Below are positions 56,653-64,000 of a DNA stretch of 64,000 nucleotides, in pieces (the stretch's first letter is position 1; each line of letters starts with the position of its first letter). The stretch lies in the NCBI GenBank assembly GCA_030682375.1, contig JAUXOL010000013.1:124001-188000 (forward strand). Reading direction: 5' to 3'. The notes beneath the pieces are model-generated. The model had not been told where the DNA came from. It made no database searches and saw only the letters and a list, made by a program, of their open reading frames with translations. A program made the position numbers and the translations under genes. The stretch is from Gallionella sp. GTDB lineage: Bacteria; Pseudomonadota; Gammaproteobacteria; Burkholderiales; Gallionellaceae.

Positions 56653-58440
56653 TCAATTGATCATGACCATCGAACCCTTTACGGTCGTCTGGCCCGATGC
56701 GGAGATTTCGGCACTGGCATTGCCCTTGGCCGTGAAACCGGTTTTGGCGGTATGGGTGATGTTCATCGCGTCGCCCTTGAAGTCGGCCTTGGATTCGATC
56801 TCCACATTGCCCGTGGCCGAGATGCTGACCTTGCCCTTCGCGGAGATGGTGATGTCCTTGGGGCTGTCCAGCAGGATGCCGTCCTCGCTGAGCTTGGCCT
56901 GGTTGCCGGTCTGGTCCTTCAGCAGGATGGACTTGCCGTCGTCGCTGATCACGATCTGATTCTTCCCCGGCGTGACGATGGTGATGATCTTCTTGTCGTC
57001 GTCGAATTCGAGCGTGAGCTTGCTCTTGGTGACGATGGCCTTCTTGAAATTGTCTGCGGTCAATTCGTAGGCCGGTTTCCTCTTGCTGCTGTACAGACCG
57101 CCCAAGATCACCGGATTAGAAGGATCGTTGTTGAAATAGCCGAGCACGACCTCGTCGCCAATCTCCGGCACGAAGAACGCGCCTATGCCGTCGGACGCGT
57201 AGAACTGCATCAGCCTGGCCCACACGCCGTCCGTTTCCGCCTTCAATACGGGAATCGAGACCTGGACCTTGTACTGCCCTTCCGGATCGGCATCCAGCTT
57301 CTTCACCACGCCGACATGCAGCCCTTCTATCCCCGGCAGCAAGCCCGATGCGGGAGGCGCGACCAGATCGCGGTTCTCGGCGAACCAGTCGTGCGGCATC
57401 CCGAACTCAGCTTCCGTGGTCCAGTTCCCGTCGGTCACCTGATGATGGACGGAGCTGACGAAGACCTTGCCGTTGAACCGGTTGCCCACGCCCTCGACCT
57501 CGATCAATTCGCCGGCACAGGCCTTGGCGCTGCCCTGAAAGCGCATGCGCCCCTGCACTCTGGCCAGCCCCGATTTGACCTGCTGCGCATCGGCCCAGGA
57601 TTTCAGTGCGGCGCTTTCCAGCGGCGCCGGGGTCTGCAGGCGGAAGGCATCCAGACCGATGACCTTGGCCAGCGTGGCGGAAGTCAGGTCGCCCTGCTCG
57701 TTAAGCGTCTTGGGCGTCGCCTGCTGCTCCACGATGGCCTGATTCTTCACATCCCACGAAACGCCTTCGACCTTGGAGAACTGGTTTCTGGCATCGATGT
57801 TGGCGTGAAATTCGAGCAAGTCGCTGCCGTAAGTGACTTTCAACTGGGGCGTGCCGTCGGTCGCAGGTGCCTTGACGCTCACCTTGGCGGCATCCACGAT
57901 CACCAGCAGGCCATTGATCTCGGCGCGCGAGAGCATGAAGTCCCAATCCGTACAGTAGTACTGCACCAGCTCCTTGTATTGGATCGTAGTCGATCCCACA
58001 TCGGCGGTGAGTCCGCTGCAGTTGCCGATCAGTTTGGTGATGATGTCGCTGTCTTTCGAATCGACATAATTGGCGTTCTTGCGGCCTATGGTCATCGCCA
58101 CGGCCTTGTCGCGACATTCGACAACCAGCCGAGAATAGTTGTCGCCGGTGATCTTGATCCCGTGCTTGACGACGATGCCCTCGAAAATGGTCTCCTCATC
58201 GGAACCGTATCCGGCGTTGATCTTTATCGCGCCGCCGGGTTTGAAATGGGCCGCGTTGCTGACCGGAAAATCCTTGTTCGGCATATCCCCATCCAGCACG
58301 ACGATCTCGGCCACCGGAATCTTGTTGATGGTCTTCCTGACCGATACGGATACGACCTGCACCGTGCCGGGCAGGGCCGCCCCCTCGCTGAACAGGGACA
58401 GCCTGACTAATCCGCCATCTATCGCCGGTGAACTCGCCAT
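56653..58440 (-). CDS. VgrG-like spike (Afp8/Pvc8 type)
   Basis: 595 residues. Residues 1-370 resemble the gp27-like hub (WDFMLSRAEINGLLVIVDAA near 165), and about 375-470 an OB-fold gp5 domain with QVSIPVLKAETDGVWARLMQ near 395 and PEIGDEVVLGYFNNDPSNPV near 430. The last 120 residues are a beta-helix with repeated short units (GKVSISATGNVEIESKADFK). There is no added effector domain. It forms the trimeric spike on the tube, probably capped by the distant PAAR-like protein. It is six bases downstream of the LysM gene. Confidence 0.9.
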   Translation of the reverse strand: MASSPAIDGGLVRLSLFSEGAALPGTVQVVSVSVRKTINKIPVAEIVVLDGDMPNKDFPVSNAAHFKPGGAIKINAGYGSDEETIFEGIVVKHGIKITGDNYSRLVVECRDKAVAMTIGRKNANYVDSKDSDIITKLIGNCSGLTADVGSTTIQYKELVQYYCTDWDFMLSRAEINGLLVIVDAAKVSVKAPATDGTPQLKVTYGSDLLEFHANIDARNQFSKVEGVSWDVKNQAIVEQQATPKTLNEQGDLTSATLAKVIGLDAFRLQTPAPLESAALKSWADAQQVKSGLARVQGRMRFQGSAKACAGELIEVEGVGNRFNGKVFVSSVHHQVTDGNWTTEAEFGMPHDWFAENRDLVAPPASGLLPGIEGLHVGVVKKLDADPEGQYKVQVSIPVLKAETDGVWARLMQFYASDGIGAFFVPEIGDEVVLGYFNNDPSNPVILGGLYSSKRKPAYELTADNFKKAIVTKSKLTLEFDDDKKIITIVTPGKNQIVISDDGKSILLKDQTGNQAKLSEDGILLDSPKDITISAKGKVSISATGNVEIESKADFKGDAMNITHTAKTGFTAKGNASAEISASGQTTVKGSMVMIN

Positions 58441-58446
58441 GATGCT

Positions 58447-59127
58447 CTACCTTAACGGCGGGAAATTCAGCCGGGTGCCCGGTTTGATATCCCGGAAATT
58501 GGTGATGCCGTTGAACTTCGCAACCTCCAGGTAATAGGCACTGTTCTTGTAGATGCGGAAACACAGCAGGGGCAAGGAATCGCCCGCCTGCACATCCACG
58601 GAATGGGTCAGGTCGGGCGAACTCAGGTTGGCCGTGTTCGCCGCCTCCGTCGGACCGACATACTGGATAAAAGACAGCTTCACCTTCGCTCTCAGCGGAT
58701 CCCCGGTCGGCTTGAACAGGGTGTATTCGACCGACATCGTGCTGAGCTTGCCGACGAATTTGAAACTACCCCACACCAGCATCACGGTGTTCGGCTCATG
58801 CTCAGTCCCGACCAGCGTATAAACAACATCCCTGAGGTCGCCCAGTTGCGAGTCGACATCGATGGCCGTCGAATTCGGCGAAGTCGGCGGCACCACACCC
58901 GTCCCGTCCATGACGATGTCGAATTCCATCTTCTTCTCGCCCGCGCCGTTGAATCGCGGCTGCATCACCGGCGCTCCCATCGCCTTGGTGGTGTTGTAGG
59001 TAATCTCGAAGTTGCGCGTGTAATTCGACGGATTCAGCCTGACGGTAAAGGCCTCGCCTGTCCGTGGGCCGGTGACATTGCCTTGCGCGTCGAGATCGCA
59101 TGGAGTGATCGTCAGCTTGGTGATCAA
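58447..59127 (-). CDS. LysM-containing tube-baseplate adaptor (Afp7/Pvc7 type)
   Basis: 226 residues, starting with TTG at 59127, directly after the previous stop and with AAGGAG at good spacing. The N-terminal two thirds are the conserved eCIS/tail tube-initiator part (LNPSNYTRNFEITYNTTKAM near 33). The C-terminal LysM-like segment is near 180-225, with YLEVAKFNGITNFRDIKPGT. In related particles this protein connects the spike hub with the inner tube. It is tightly packed between a DUF5908-like gene and the spike gene. Confidence 0.85.
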   Translation of the reverse strand: MITKLTITPCDLDAQGNVTGPRTGEAFTVRLNPSNYTRNFEITYNTTKAMGAPVMQPRFNGAGEKKMEFDIVMDGTGVVPPTSPNSTAIDVDSQLGDLRDVVYTLVGTEHEPNTVMLVWGSFKFVGKLSTMSVEYTLFKPTGDPLRAKVKLSFIQYVGPTEAANTANLSSPDLTHSVDVQAGDSLPLLCFRIYKNSAYYLEVAKFNGITNFRDIKPGTRLNFPPLR

Positions 59128-59286
59128 TTATCTCTCCTTGATTTCCTGCAAGGCTTCCTGGATCAGCCTTTTGCATTCTTCGAGAATCGCCTGATTCCCG
59201 TTTTCTTCGATGCCGGATTCCTCGTCCGGGGCGCTACGTTGCACCACGCTGGACTTCACCACCATCTGCCTGATCTCTATCGACAT
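59128..59286 (-). CDS. DUF5908-like small eCIS protein (Afp6/Pvc6 position)
   Basis: 52 residues from ATG 59286: MSIEIRQMVVKSSVVQRSAP, then a charged helix ending IQEALQEIKER. The opening matches the short DUF5908 proteins found between tube and LysM genes of eCIS loci. Function is not established; a chaperone or minor baseplate role has been suggested from position. It is short and easily missed, with a stop that abuts the next TTG start. Confidence 0.78.
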   Translation of the reverse strand: MSIEIRQMVVKSSVVQRSAPDEESGIEENGNQAILEECKRLIQEALQEIKER

Positions 59287-59291
59287 GATGT

Positions 59292-59747
59292 TCAGAGCGT
59301 CCGCGAGGAGCTCATGTAACTCAATTCGATCGTTTCTATCGCCACTTCGTTTTTCGTCGAGTTGAATGCCTCGACATTCCACTTGACCGGATAGGCGTCG
59401 GCGAACTCCCATCCGCGCAACGGCACTCCCTCCTCGTTCAACAAATGGACGCTGACCAGCGTCGGCACGATAGGCTCCATGAAATTCGTTTCCAGCACCG
59501 TTCGGCACCAGACGACCAGCGGGGAACTCATATCGGCGATGCCGCGTTTCAACACCAGATTCGAATGTTTGAGCGCCTTCGGCAATTGGCGCGTGTACTG
59601 GTTGCCTCCCTCGACTATCGGCTCGGTTTCCATCTCGGAAGAAATGCCGGACACCTCCTGAAAAGAGGTATCCGAATTTCCCTGCGAGGACGCGAACACA
59701 ACCTTGAAATAAAAGGCCGGCAGCGGATAGCTTGCGGAATCGTTCAT
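59292..59747 (-). CDS. Inner tube protein 2 (Afp5/Pvc5 type)
   Basis: 151 residues of the T4 gp19/Hcp-like tube family. Shared motifs with the other tube protein are FYFKVVFASSQGN near the N-terminus, FQEVSGISSEMETEPIVEGG, LVLKRGI near 65 and NEVAIETIELSY at the end. In Afp and PVC a separate paralogue forms the first tube ring on the baseplate; that role fits this copy because it is closest to the baseplate genes. The ribosome binding site is weak. Confidence 0.86.
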   Translation of the reverse strand: MNDSASYPLPAFYFKVVFASSQGNSDTSFQEVSGISSEMETEPIVEGGNQYTRQLPKALKHSNLVLKRGIADMSSPLVVWCRTVLETNFMEPIVPTLVSVHLLNEEGVPLRGWEFADAYPVKWNVEAFNSTKNEVAIETIELSYMSSSRTL

Positions 59748-59812
59748 AAATTCATCGAATACAAAAACAGGGGGGGAAGGGTCGCCCCTCCCCCATGATT
59801 ACGCCTGCATCA

Positions 59813-60271
59813 TCAACCGTTCGCGATGGTGAGACCTTCGTGGACGATCTCGATGGACTCGACCGCCACTTCGTTGCCTTCCGACTTGAGGTCCGTCCCG
59901 GTGATCTTGGTCGGCCACGCGTTCGCCAGCGTCCACACCATCGTGGGCGCACCGGCCTCGTCGAGCAGGCTGATGGTGACCGGGACGCGCTTGATGGTGT
60001 TCATCTTGATCTGGTTGAGCCAATCCCAGAATTTGTTGTCTCCCTTGAAGATGCCCTTCTTCATGGTGATGTTGCCGAACTTCTTCATCCCCGGCATCTT
60101 GATGACCGAGAATTCAGGGCTATCGCCGTGCCGGTATTTGATTTCTTCCGACTGGATATCCAGGCCGGATACTTCCTGGAAAGACATCACGTTGGCATCC
60201 CACTTCACCTGGAAGTAGAACTTGGGCATGGGCCATACTGTCGCCGATTGTGCGGCACCGTCATCTGCCAT
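59813..60271 (-). CDS. Inner tube protein 1 (Afp1/Pvc1 type)
   Basis: 152 residues of the gp19/Hcp-like family: MPKFYFQVKWDANVMSFQEV, SGLDIQSEEIKYRHGDSPEF, ITMKKGIF and NEVAVESIEIVHEGL. It has a strong GAGGAG ribosome binding site at six bases, stronger than the paralogue's, which agrees with being the major tube subunit needed in many copies. It lies directly downstream of the sheath gene. Confidence 0.9.
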   Translation of the reverse strand: MADDGAAQSATVWPMPKFYFQVKWDANVMSFQEVSGLDIQSEEIKYRHGDSPEFSVIKMPGMKKFGNITMKKGIFKGDNKFWDWLNQIKMNTIKRVPVTISLLDEAGAPTMVWTLANAWPTKITGTDLKSEGNEVAVESIEIVHEGLTIANG

Positions 60272-60334
60272 GACATACTCCTCTCTGTAAAAATATTAAA
60301 TGGTTGTTTATGCGTTAACTGACTGCGCTACGAA

Positions 60335-61846
60335 TCAGGACTTCTGCATTTGCTGCTGGAAGGTGATCTCGATGAATTCGGCCGGACGGCTGATCGCCAC
60401 CAGCACCGTCACCCTCAGGACGCCCTCCAGAATATCTTCCGGCGTCATGGTTTCCCCGAGACCGCAGAAAACGGCAAACGCATCGTCCGGCACAGCTCCG
60501 GCCAGACCGCCCTTTTTCCAGATACCGGTCAGGAAGTTGCGGACCATGCTCTTGATGGTGACCCAGGTATTCGCGACATTGGGCTCGAACACATAAGCCT
60601 TGCTCGCCAAGCGGATGGACTCTTCGAGCATGATCATCGTGCGGCGGACGTTGATGTAGCGCCAGTCGAGACTGTTGCCGTCCAGCGTGCGCGCACCCCA
60701 TACCAGCGTGCCCTCGCCGACGAACGGACGGATCGCGTTGATGGACTTGCCCTGCGGCGTGACGTTCAGGTCTTCTTGGTCGCCGTGAGTGATGTTGACG
60801 GTCGGCGAAGTCACCGCATTCAGGCTGACATTGGCCGGTGCTTTCCAGACGCCGCGATTGTTGTCCACCATCGTGTAAACGCCCGCCATGGCCGCAGCCG
60901 GAGGCAGCAAGTTGAGCATGGCCGCCATATCCGTCAGGATCATGTTGTAACTCGGGCTGAGCGAGATCAGGCTCTTGTTCAACATCGCCTTGTCTTGCGG
61001 CGGTGCATCTGCCTTGGCGATACCGTCGACGATAGACTTGAGCTGCTCGGCCTTGGCTGCCGGTTGGGCCGCGATATTGAGTTCGACCTCCAACATGCCC
61101 TGAAGCAAGGTCTGGCTCGCGCTATCCAGATTCCAGTACGCCAGATCCTTCGCCTGGGTGATCGTGGTATTGAGCCAGGGATAGTAGGCCATGCCGAAAT
61201 CGAGGAAATTGATGCCAAGAGAATTTCGGAAGGTAGCCACCGGATCGCCGGCCGGATCCTGACGGCTGCGATAACCGTCGGAAATATCCAGGATCGCCAC
61301 CCGGTTCTTCATCACATTGCCGCAGTGATCCAGCATGTACTGCTCGACGCTGATGCAATCGGCCTGCTTCAGCAAGACCGCATCCGGAATCACCACGATG
61401 GTAGGTTCCTGCTCCTTGACCAGCTGATCGACCCCGCCCGTGAGCTTGTCCATAGCCACATCATCGCCGTAGTTGCCTACCGACACGATGTAGCAAGGCC
61501 CGCCGCCGTTCTGGAAGAACAGCATCATGCTGTAGTACAGCAGATATTTGCCTTGCGACTGTTCCAGCATGTAGTCCTTGCCGCCCACGGAAATCGATGG
61601 CGGGGCCACAGGCGGCGTCGCTGCCGCTGTCAGACTGAACTGCACCGAAGGACCGGAACCGAAATAATTCTGGAACTCGGCCATCGATGTAATCCGCCAG
61701 GGCTGATTGCTCAGCGACTTGCCTTTGTTGTCCGCTTTCTCGGTATAACCGATAAAAGCAGGCACCGCTGTTGCGACTTCCACGACCGAATTCGGAAAGG
61801 CGCTTTTCTCGACGATATACACGCCGGGTGTTTTCATAGCTCCCAT
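60335..61846 (-). CDS. Contractile sheath protein (Afp2-4/Pvc2-4 type)
   Basis: 503 residues from the ATG at 61846, which has AGGGGG five bases upstream; a TTG five codons earlier was discarded. The N-terminus MKTPGVYIVEKSAFPNSVVE and the VATAVPAFIGYT segment are the sheath hallmark. The C-terminal part contains GEGTLVWGARTLDGNSLDWR then YINVRRTMIMLEES, the conserved sheath core. Only one sheath gene is present, in contrast to the three in Afp and PVC, so the particle probably has a homopolymeric sheath as in phage T4. Confidence 0.94.
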   Translation of the reverse strand: MGAMKTPGVYIVEKSAFPNSVVEVATAVPAFIGYTEKADNKGKSLSNQPWRITSMAEFQNYFGSGPSVQFSLTAAATPPVAPPSISVGGKDYMLEQSQGKYLLYYSMMLFFQNGGGPCYIVSVGNYGDDVAMDKLTGGVDQLVKEQEPTIVVIPDAVLLKQADCISVEQYMLDHCGNVMKNRVAILDISDGYRSRQDPAGDPVATFRNSLGINFLDFGMAYYPWLNTTITQAKDLAYWNLDSASQTLLQGMLEVELNIAAQPAAKAEQLKSIVDGIAKADAPPQDKAMLNKSLISLSPSYNMILTDMAAMLNLLPPAAAMAGVYTMVDNNRGVWKAPANVSLNAVTSPTVNITHGDQEDLNVTPQGKSINAIRPFVGEGTLVWGARTLDGNSLDWRYINVRRTMIMLEESIRLASKAYVFEPNVANTWVTIKSMVRNFLTGIWKKGGLAGAVPDDAFAVFCGLGETMTPEDILEGVLRVTVLVAISRPAEFIEITFQQQMQKS

Positions 61847-61932
61847 GTTGCCCCCTTTCAATAGTTAACTTACCTAACGTAAATCGAACCTGCTCTCTTG
61901 AAACACTTGCTCCACCAACATCAATCGACAAC

Positions 61933-62808
61933 TCAACAATTGATAAAACTTTCCGCGACGATCTCGCTCTTGCCATCGATCACTTCCATGCCCAACCTGC
62001 TTTCGGATGCGACCGGCAATCGTTTGACCAGCACCTTCCCGGTTCCCGGCCCCGGCTCCCTCAACTGGAAGCGGCAAGCCGATTTCTCCAGCACCGGAAT
62101 CAACGCCTTCGACCTGAATACCTTGGCCGGCTTGTCTCCCGGCAACATCACCTCGCCGCAGAACTCGAACTCCATCCGGTTGTCGAGATCGACGATGAAA
62201 GTACCGCTCCTGTTCATGTTCCCAAGCAGGTGATACTTCCAGTAAGCCTGCCTGGCATCGAACCGGATGAAGCAATCCCGTGTCCGCCATCCCGACTCCG
62301 CGGATGTGTCGTCGCCCACTCCGGGCTCCACACAGACACTCACCACAAAATCCGGCGGCACCCGCCTGTCCCTGTCGCAAAGGATGTCTTCGGCGACCAG
62401 ACTGTCGATGTCCCTGAAATCCTTTTCGGTCGCGGCATCCTCCTTGCTCAGCCGGACCTTTCCGTCTCCCGAATCGATATCGCGGCCCCGGTTGTCGAAA
62501 TACAGAACCTCATTTCCGCTACACATGGCAGGCGCGGTGTAGTTCGCAAACGTCCGGTCTTTTGCATAGACCTTGAAGCTGAAACACAACGCCCCGTTCG
62601 CGTCTTTCGCATAAAGCCGCAAGGCTTCCGACCTGCTCTCGTCGTAGAACACCGCCACGCCGCTCTTCGTCGGCCTGACCAGCACATTGGCGCCGTTGAT
62701 CACCTTCGCCGTTGCCAGCACAGGAACGAAATCCAGCCCCTTCCATGCGCCATCCGTGAAATAGCCGTGCTCCACGGAAACGCTAAACAATGGTCGAAAA
62801 GATCCCAT
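61933..62808 (-). CDS. Unknown 291-residue eCIS-associated protein
   Basis: I do not recognise a named domain. The protein starts MGSFRPLFSVSVEHGYFTDG and is beta-rich with no signal peptide or membrane helix; it contains LYFDNRGRDIDSGDGKVRLS and DFVVSVCVEPG in the middle and a C-terminal RLGMEVIDGKSEIVAESFIN. It lies between the DUF4255 gene and the sheath gene, on the same strand, so a structural or assembly role is likely. The position between terminator and sheath suggests a cap, collar or sheath-related factor. An 86-base gap follows. Confidence 0.6.
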   Translation of the reverse strand: MGSFRPLFSVSVEHGYFTDGAWKGLDFVPVLATAKVINGANVLVRPTKSGVAVFYDESRSEALRLYAKDANGALCFSFKVYAKDRTFANYTAPAMCSGNEVLYFDNRGRDIDSGDGKVRLSKEDAATEKDFRDIDSLVAEDILCDRDRRVPPDFVVSVCVEPGVGDDTSAESGWRTRDCFIRFDARQAYWKYHLLGNMNRSGTFIVDLDNRMEFEFCGEVMLPGDKPAKVFRSKALIPVLEKSACRFQLREPGPGTGKVLVKRLPVASESRLGMEVIDGKSEIVAESFINC

Positions 62809-62820
62809 GGCATTCCCGGC

Positions 62821-63387
62821 TCAAGTCACCGAACCCTGATATCCCTTGATGGGAGAAAGCTGACTCAGGACATCGCCCGAATCGAATGCAACCATCCTGA
62901 CCTTGTACAAAATAGACGGCTGGTATTTCCCGCTCAATATCCCCCACAGGCTGCTCAAGTCCTGAATGTTCAGGTTCTCGATATCCAGCGCCAGCTTGTT
63001 GATCCGCTTGTCCAGCTCAGGAGTCACCTGATGGTCGAACACCGGCTGGCGCTGAAAGAAGCTGACCGTATTCGACAGGAACTTGAGCGCTTCCGCGTAA
63101 TTGCTGCAGCCGAAGTTTCCGGCGACCATGACATACAGATTCAGAAACACCGGCGGATAGCTGGAAGCGGATCGCTCGAAACCGCCCAGATTGCCCGGAC
63201 GCGAAGAGGTCGTTTCTTTCTCGACATTGACCAGGAACACGACCAGCTTGTTGTTGATATTGGGCGCCAGCGTGCCGTCCTGCTCCATGATGTTGGATAG
63301 CACGACCACGTCCTCATTAAGGTCGAACGACCTTTTCAGGAACTGGTTCAGCTGGCTGGCAATATGCGATACGGCAGCGTGTATCAT
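62821..63387 (-). CDS. DUF4255 tube/sheath terminator (Afp16/Pvc16 type)
   Basis: 188 residues from ATG 63387, with AGGGA five bases upstream; a TTG five codons earlier is in frame but less likely. The start MIHAAVSHIASQLNQFLKRS, the middle VVFLVNVEKE and YPPVFLNLYVMVAGNF fit DUF4255, the family of Afp16, which caps the tube and sheath at the far end. It is the first gene of the island operon, so its 5' side (63388-63909) should contain the main promoter. Confidence 0.88.
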   Translation of the reverse strand: MIHAAVSHIASQLNQFLKRSFDLNEDVVVLSNIMEQDGTLAPNINNKLVVFLVNVEKETTSSRPGNLGGFERSASSYPPVFLNLYVMVAGNFGCSNYAEALKFLSNTVSFFQRQPVFDHQVTPELDKRINKLALDIENLNIQDLSSLWGILSGKYQPSILYKVRMVAFDSGDVLSQLSPIKGYQGSVT

Positions 63388-63909
63388 TTTTTCCCTGTTC
63401 AAACTGCCGTGATAGAACGAAACTGGGTCAAACCGATATCACCACCAGTGGTTAACTCCCCCTGCGGCGACAAACGCTCCTGAAATTCAAGTGCGCTCCC
63501 GAGCTTCGATATACACAGCAGCTTGTCCTGCTTCTGTTGTTATTGTTTTGCTTATGCATGGATGCATGCATTAATGCCTGCCCGTTCCCGCTTTTTATTC
63601 TTGGCCCCTGTTTTATCCCTGGAGGCGGATAGAGGCTTGTTGTGCGGTTTACCGAATATCCTTTCAGGAGCGGGGGGGCATTGTTATTGACCCCAAGTCA
63701 CCGAGTCAAGGCCGAAGAATGCATATGCAAATATATGAATTACATATATATTTTCACAAAAATGCATATGCATTTCACGCGAAATATCTATGCATTCGGC
63801 ACGAAATATCTATGCATTCCGGCCTATTGCATAACAATTTGAACTGTGGCAGATGGATTAGCCACAAACGCGATCAACGAGAAGAAATCGCACAAGGGAA
63901 TTGGGGAAA
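63388..63909. other. AT-rich upstream region of the injection operon, next to the right att repeat
   Basis: 522 bases without a convincing gene. The part 63700-63840 is much richer in A+T than the rest of the window and holds two TGCATATGCA palindromes (63720-63729 and 63763-63772) and an 18-base direct repeat (63780-63797 and 63802-63819). The main promoter of the minus-strand operon is expected here, and the AT-rich part is a plausible target for a silencer such as an H-NS-type protein. No confident -35/-10 pair was found. Confidence 0.5.
63780..63819. repeat. Two direct copies of an 18-base AT-rich repeat
   Basis: CGAAATATCTATGCATTC occurs at 63780-63797 and again at 63802-63819, a 22-base period (about two helical turns). 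It lies 90-130 bases from the right att repeat. Regulator binding sites or recombinase arm sites are both possible. Confidence 0.7.
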
Positions 63910-63935
63910 TATCTGAACGACGCGCGCAAGAAATA
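63910..63935 (+). repeat. attR-like 26-bp direct repeat
   Basis: Identical to bases 25600-25625 in dsbC. Followed by G, it would end dsbC with TAG instead of the TAA found at the left junction, so this copy plus the right flank looks like the original chromosomal dsbC end. Confidence 0.88.
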
Positions 63936-63953
63936 GCCGACGCAAGAACCATC

Positions 63954-63987
63954 AGACCTGCCGACACAGAGCTGTGTCGGCAGGTCT
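63954..63987. terminator. Strong hairpin after the right att repeat, probable original dsbC terminator
   Basis: AGACCTGCCGACACAG is followed after two bases by its exact complement CTGTGTCGGCAGGTCT. There is little T-tract afterwards. It begins 18 bases beyond the repeat, the position a dsbC terminator would have before island insertion. Confidence 0.6.
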
Positions 63988-64000
63988 CCTCGTCAGTTAG

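Noticed and set aside
42140-63387. Type VI secretion system
   Set aside because: VgrG-like, Hcp-like and AAA+ proteins are present, but there is no TssB/TssC pair, no TssJLM membrane complex, no two-module ClpV and no TssK or TssF/G. DUF4255, DUF5908-like, tape-measure and single sheath genes point to eCIS.
63780-63819. CRISPR array
   Set aside because: Only two repeat copies, with a four-base interval, and no cas genes.
63642-63916. Two short plus-strand frames in the AT-rich region
   Set aside because: Low-complexity translation with no ribosome binding site or recognisable motif; one ends inside the att repeat. They lie in what is probably regulatory DNA.

Overview
The window reads as a chromosomal segment of a betaproteobacterium, most likely from the Nitrosomonadales/Gallionellales side of the class. 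This is inferred from the housekeeping content (Coq7 and UbiH-type ubiquinone genes, a dusB-fis-purH-purD-tsaC-hemF run, a lipoyl-fused LpdA, YqaA, DUF4197) and the moderately high GC; no rRNA or other taxonomic marker is present. No tRNA, rRNA or CRISPR array was seen.

Positions 1-25626 are ordinary chromosome. A minus-strand glycerol-phosphate operon (glycerophosphodiesterase, glpD, and the N-terminus of an FGGY kinase cut by the window edge) is followed by a DUF3293 protein, a GGDEF cyclase, a 43-residue small protein with a strong ribosome binding site, an alpha/beta hydrolase, a YdcF-type membrane protein, an OsmC-like protein, coq7, trpC, proA, lpdA, a DUF4197 lipobox-free exported protein, a YqaA protein, a second GGDEF cyclase, katG, hemF, tsaC, purD, purH, fis, dusB, a UbiH-family hydroxylase and dsbC. 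REP-like inverted repeats and GC-rich terminators sit between several of these.

Positions 25600-63935 are a 38.3-kb genomic island. It is bounded by a perfect 26-bp direct repeat: the left copy is the last 26 bases of dsbC up to the second base of its stop codon, and the right copy restores the same dsbC 3' end next to what looks like its original downstream hairpin. Every island gene is on the minus strand. No integrase or other recombinase is visible inside.

The island encodes an apparently complete extracellular-type contractile injection system (eCIS; related to Afp, PVC and MAC particles). Read in the direction of transcription from 63387 downward: a DUF4255 terminator/cap protein, an unknown 291-residue protein, one sheath protein, two tube proteins, a DUF5908-like small protein, a LysM tube-baseplate adaptor, a VgrG-like spike, a gp25-like baseplate protein, a 1260-residue J-type baseplate protein, a fibre-like protein, a gp6-like baseplate protein, a 2433-residue tape-measure protein built from six internal repeats, and an AAA+ ATPase. 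Behind these lie a 954-residue protein with a peptidoglycan-binding motif, a degenerate GH18-like barrel and three C-terminal membrane segments, and a methyltransferase.

The operon then continues into a cargo section: three DUF4157 proteins with nearly identical cores and unrelated C-termini, one short protein that has the same leader without the DUF4157 core, a double RCC1-propeller protein with a signal peptide, a small unknown protein and a PAAR-like DUF4280 tip protein. Embedded in this section is a two-gene unit (cyclic-nucleotide-domain SLC13 transporter and membrane-anchored ABC_sub_bind protein) that has no obvious injection role, preceded by a remnant of a REP-associated transposase.

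The simplest reading is a mobile, att-flanked injection-system island with an exchangeable payload section. The points most worth following up are the att repeat, the repeat-built tape measure, the leader-only cargo, the pseudo-glycosidase membrane protein and the RCC1 protein.
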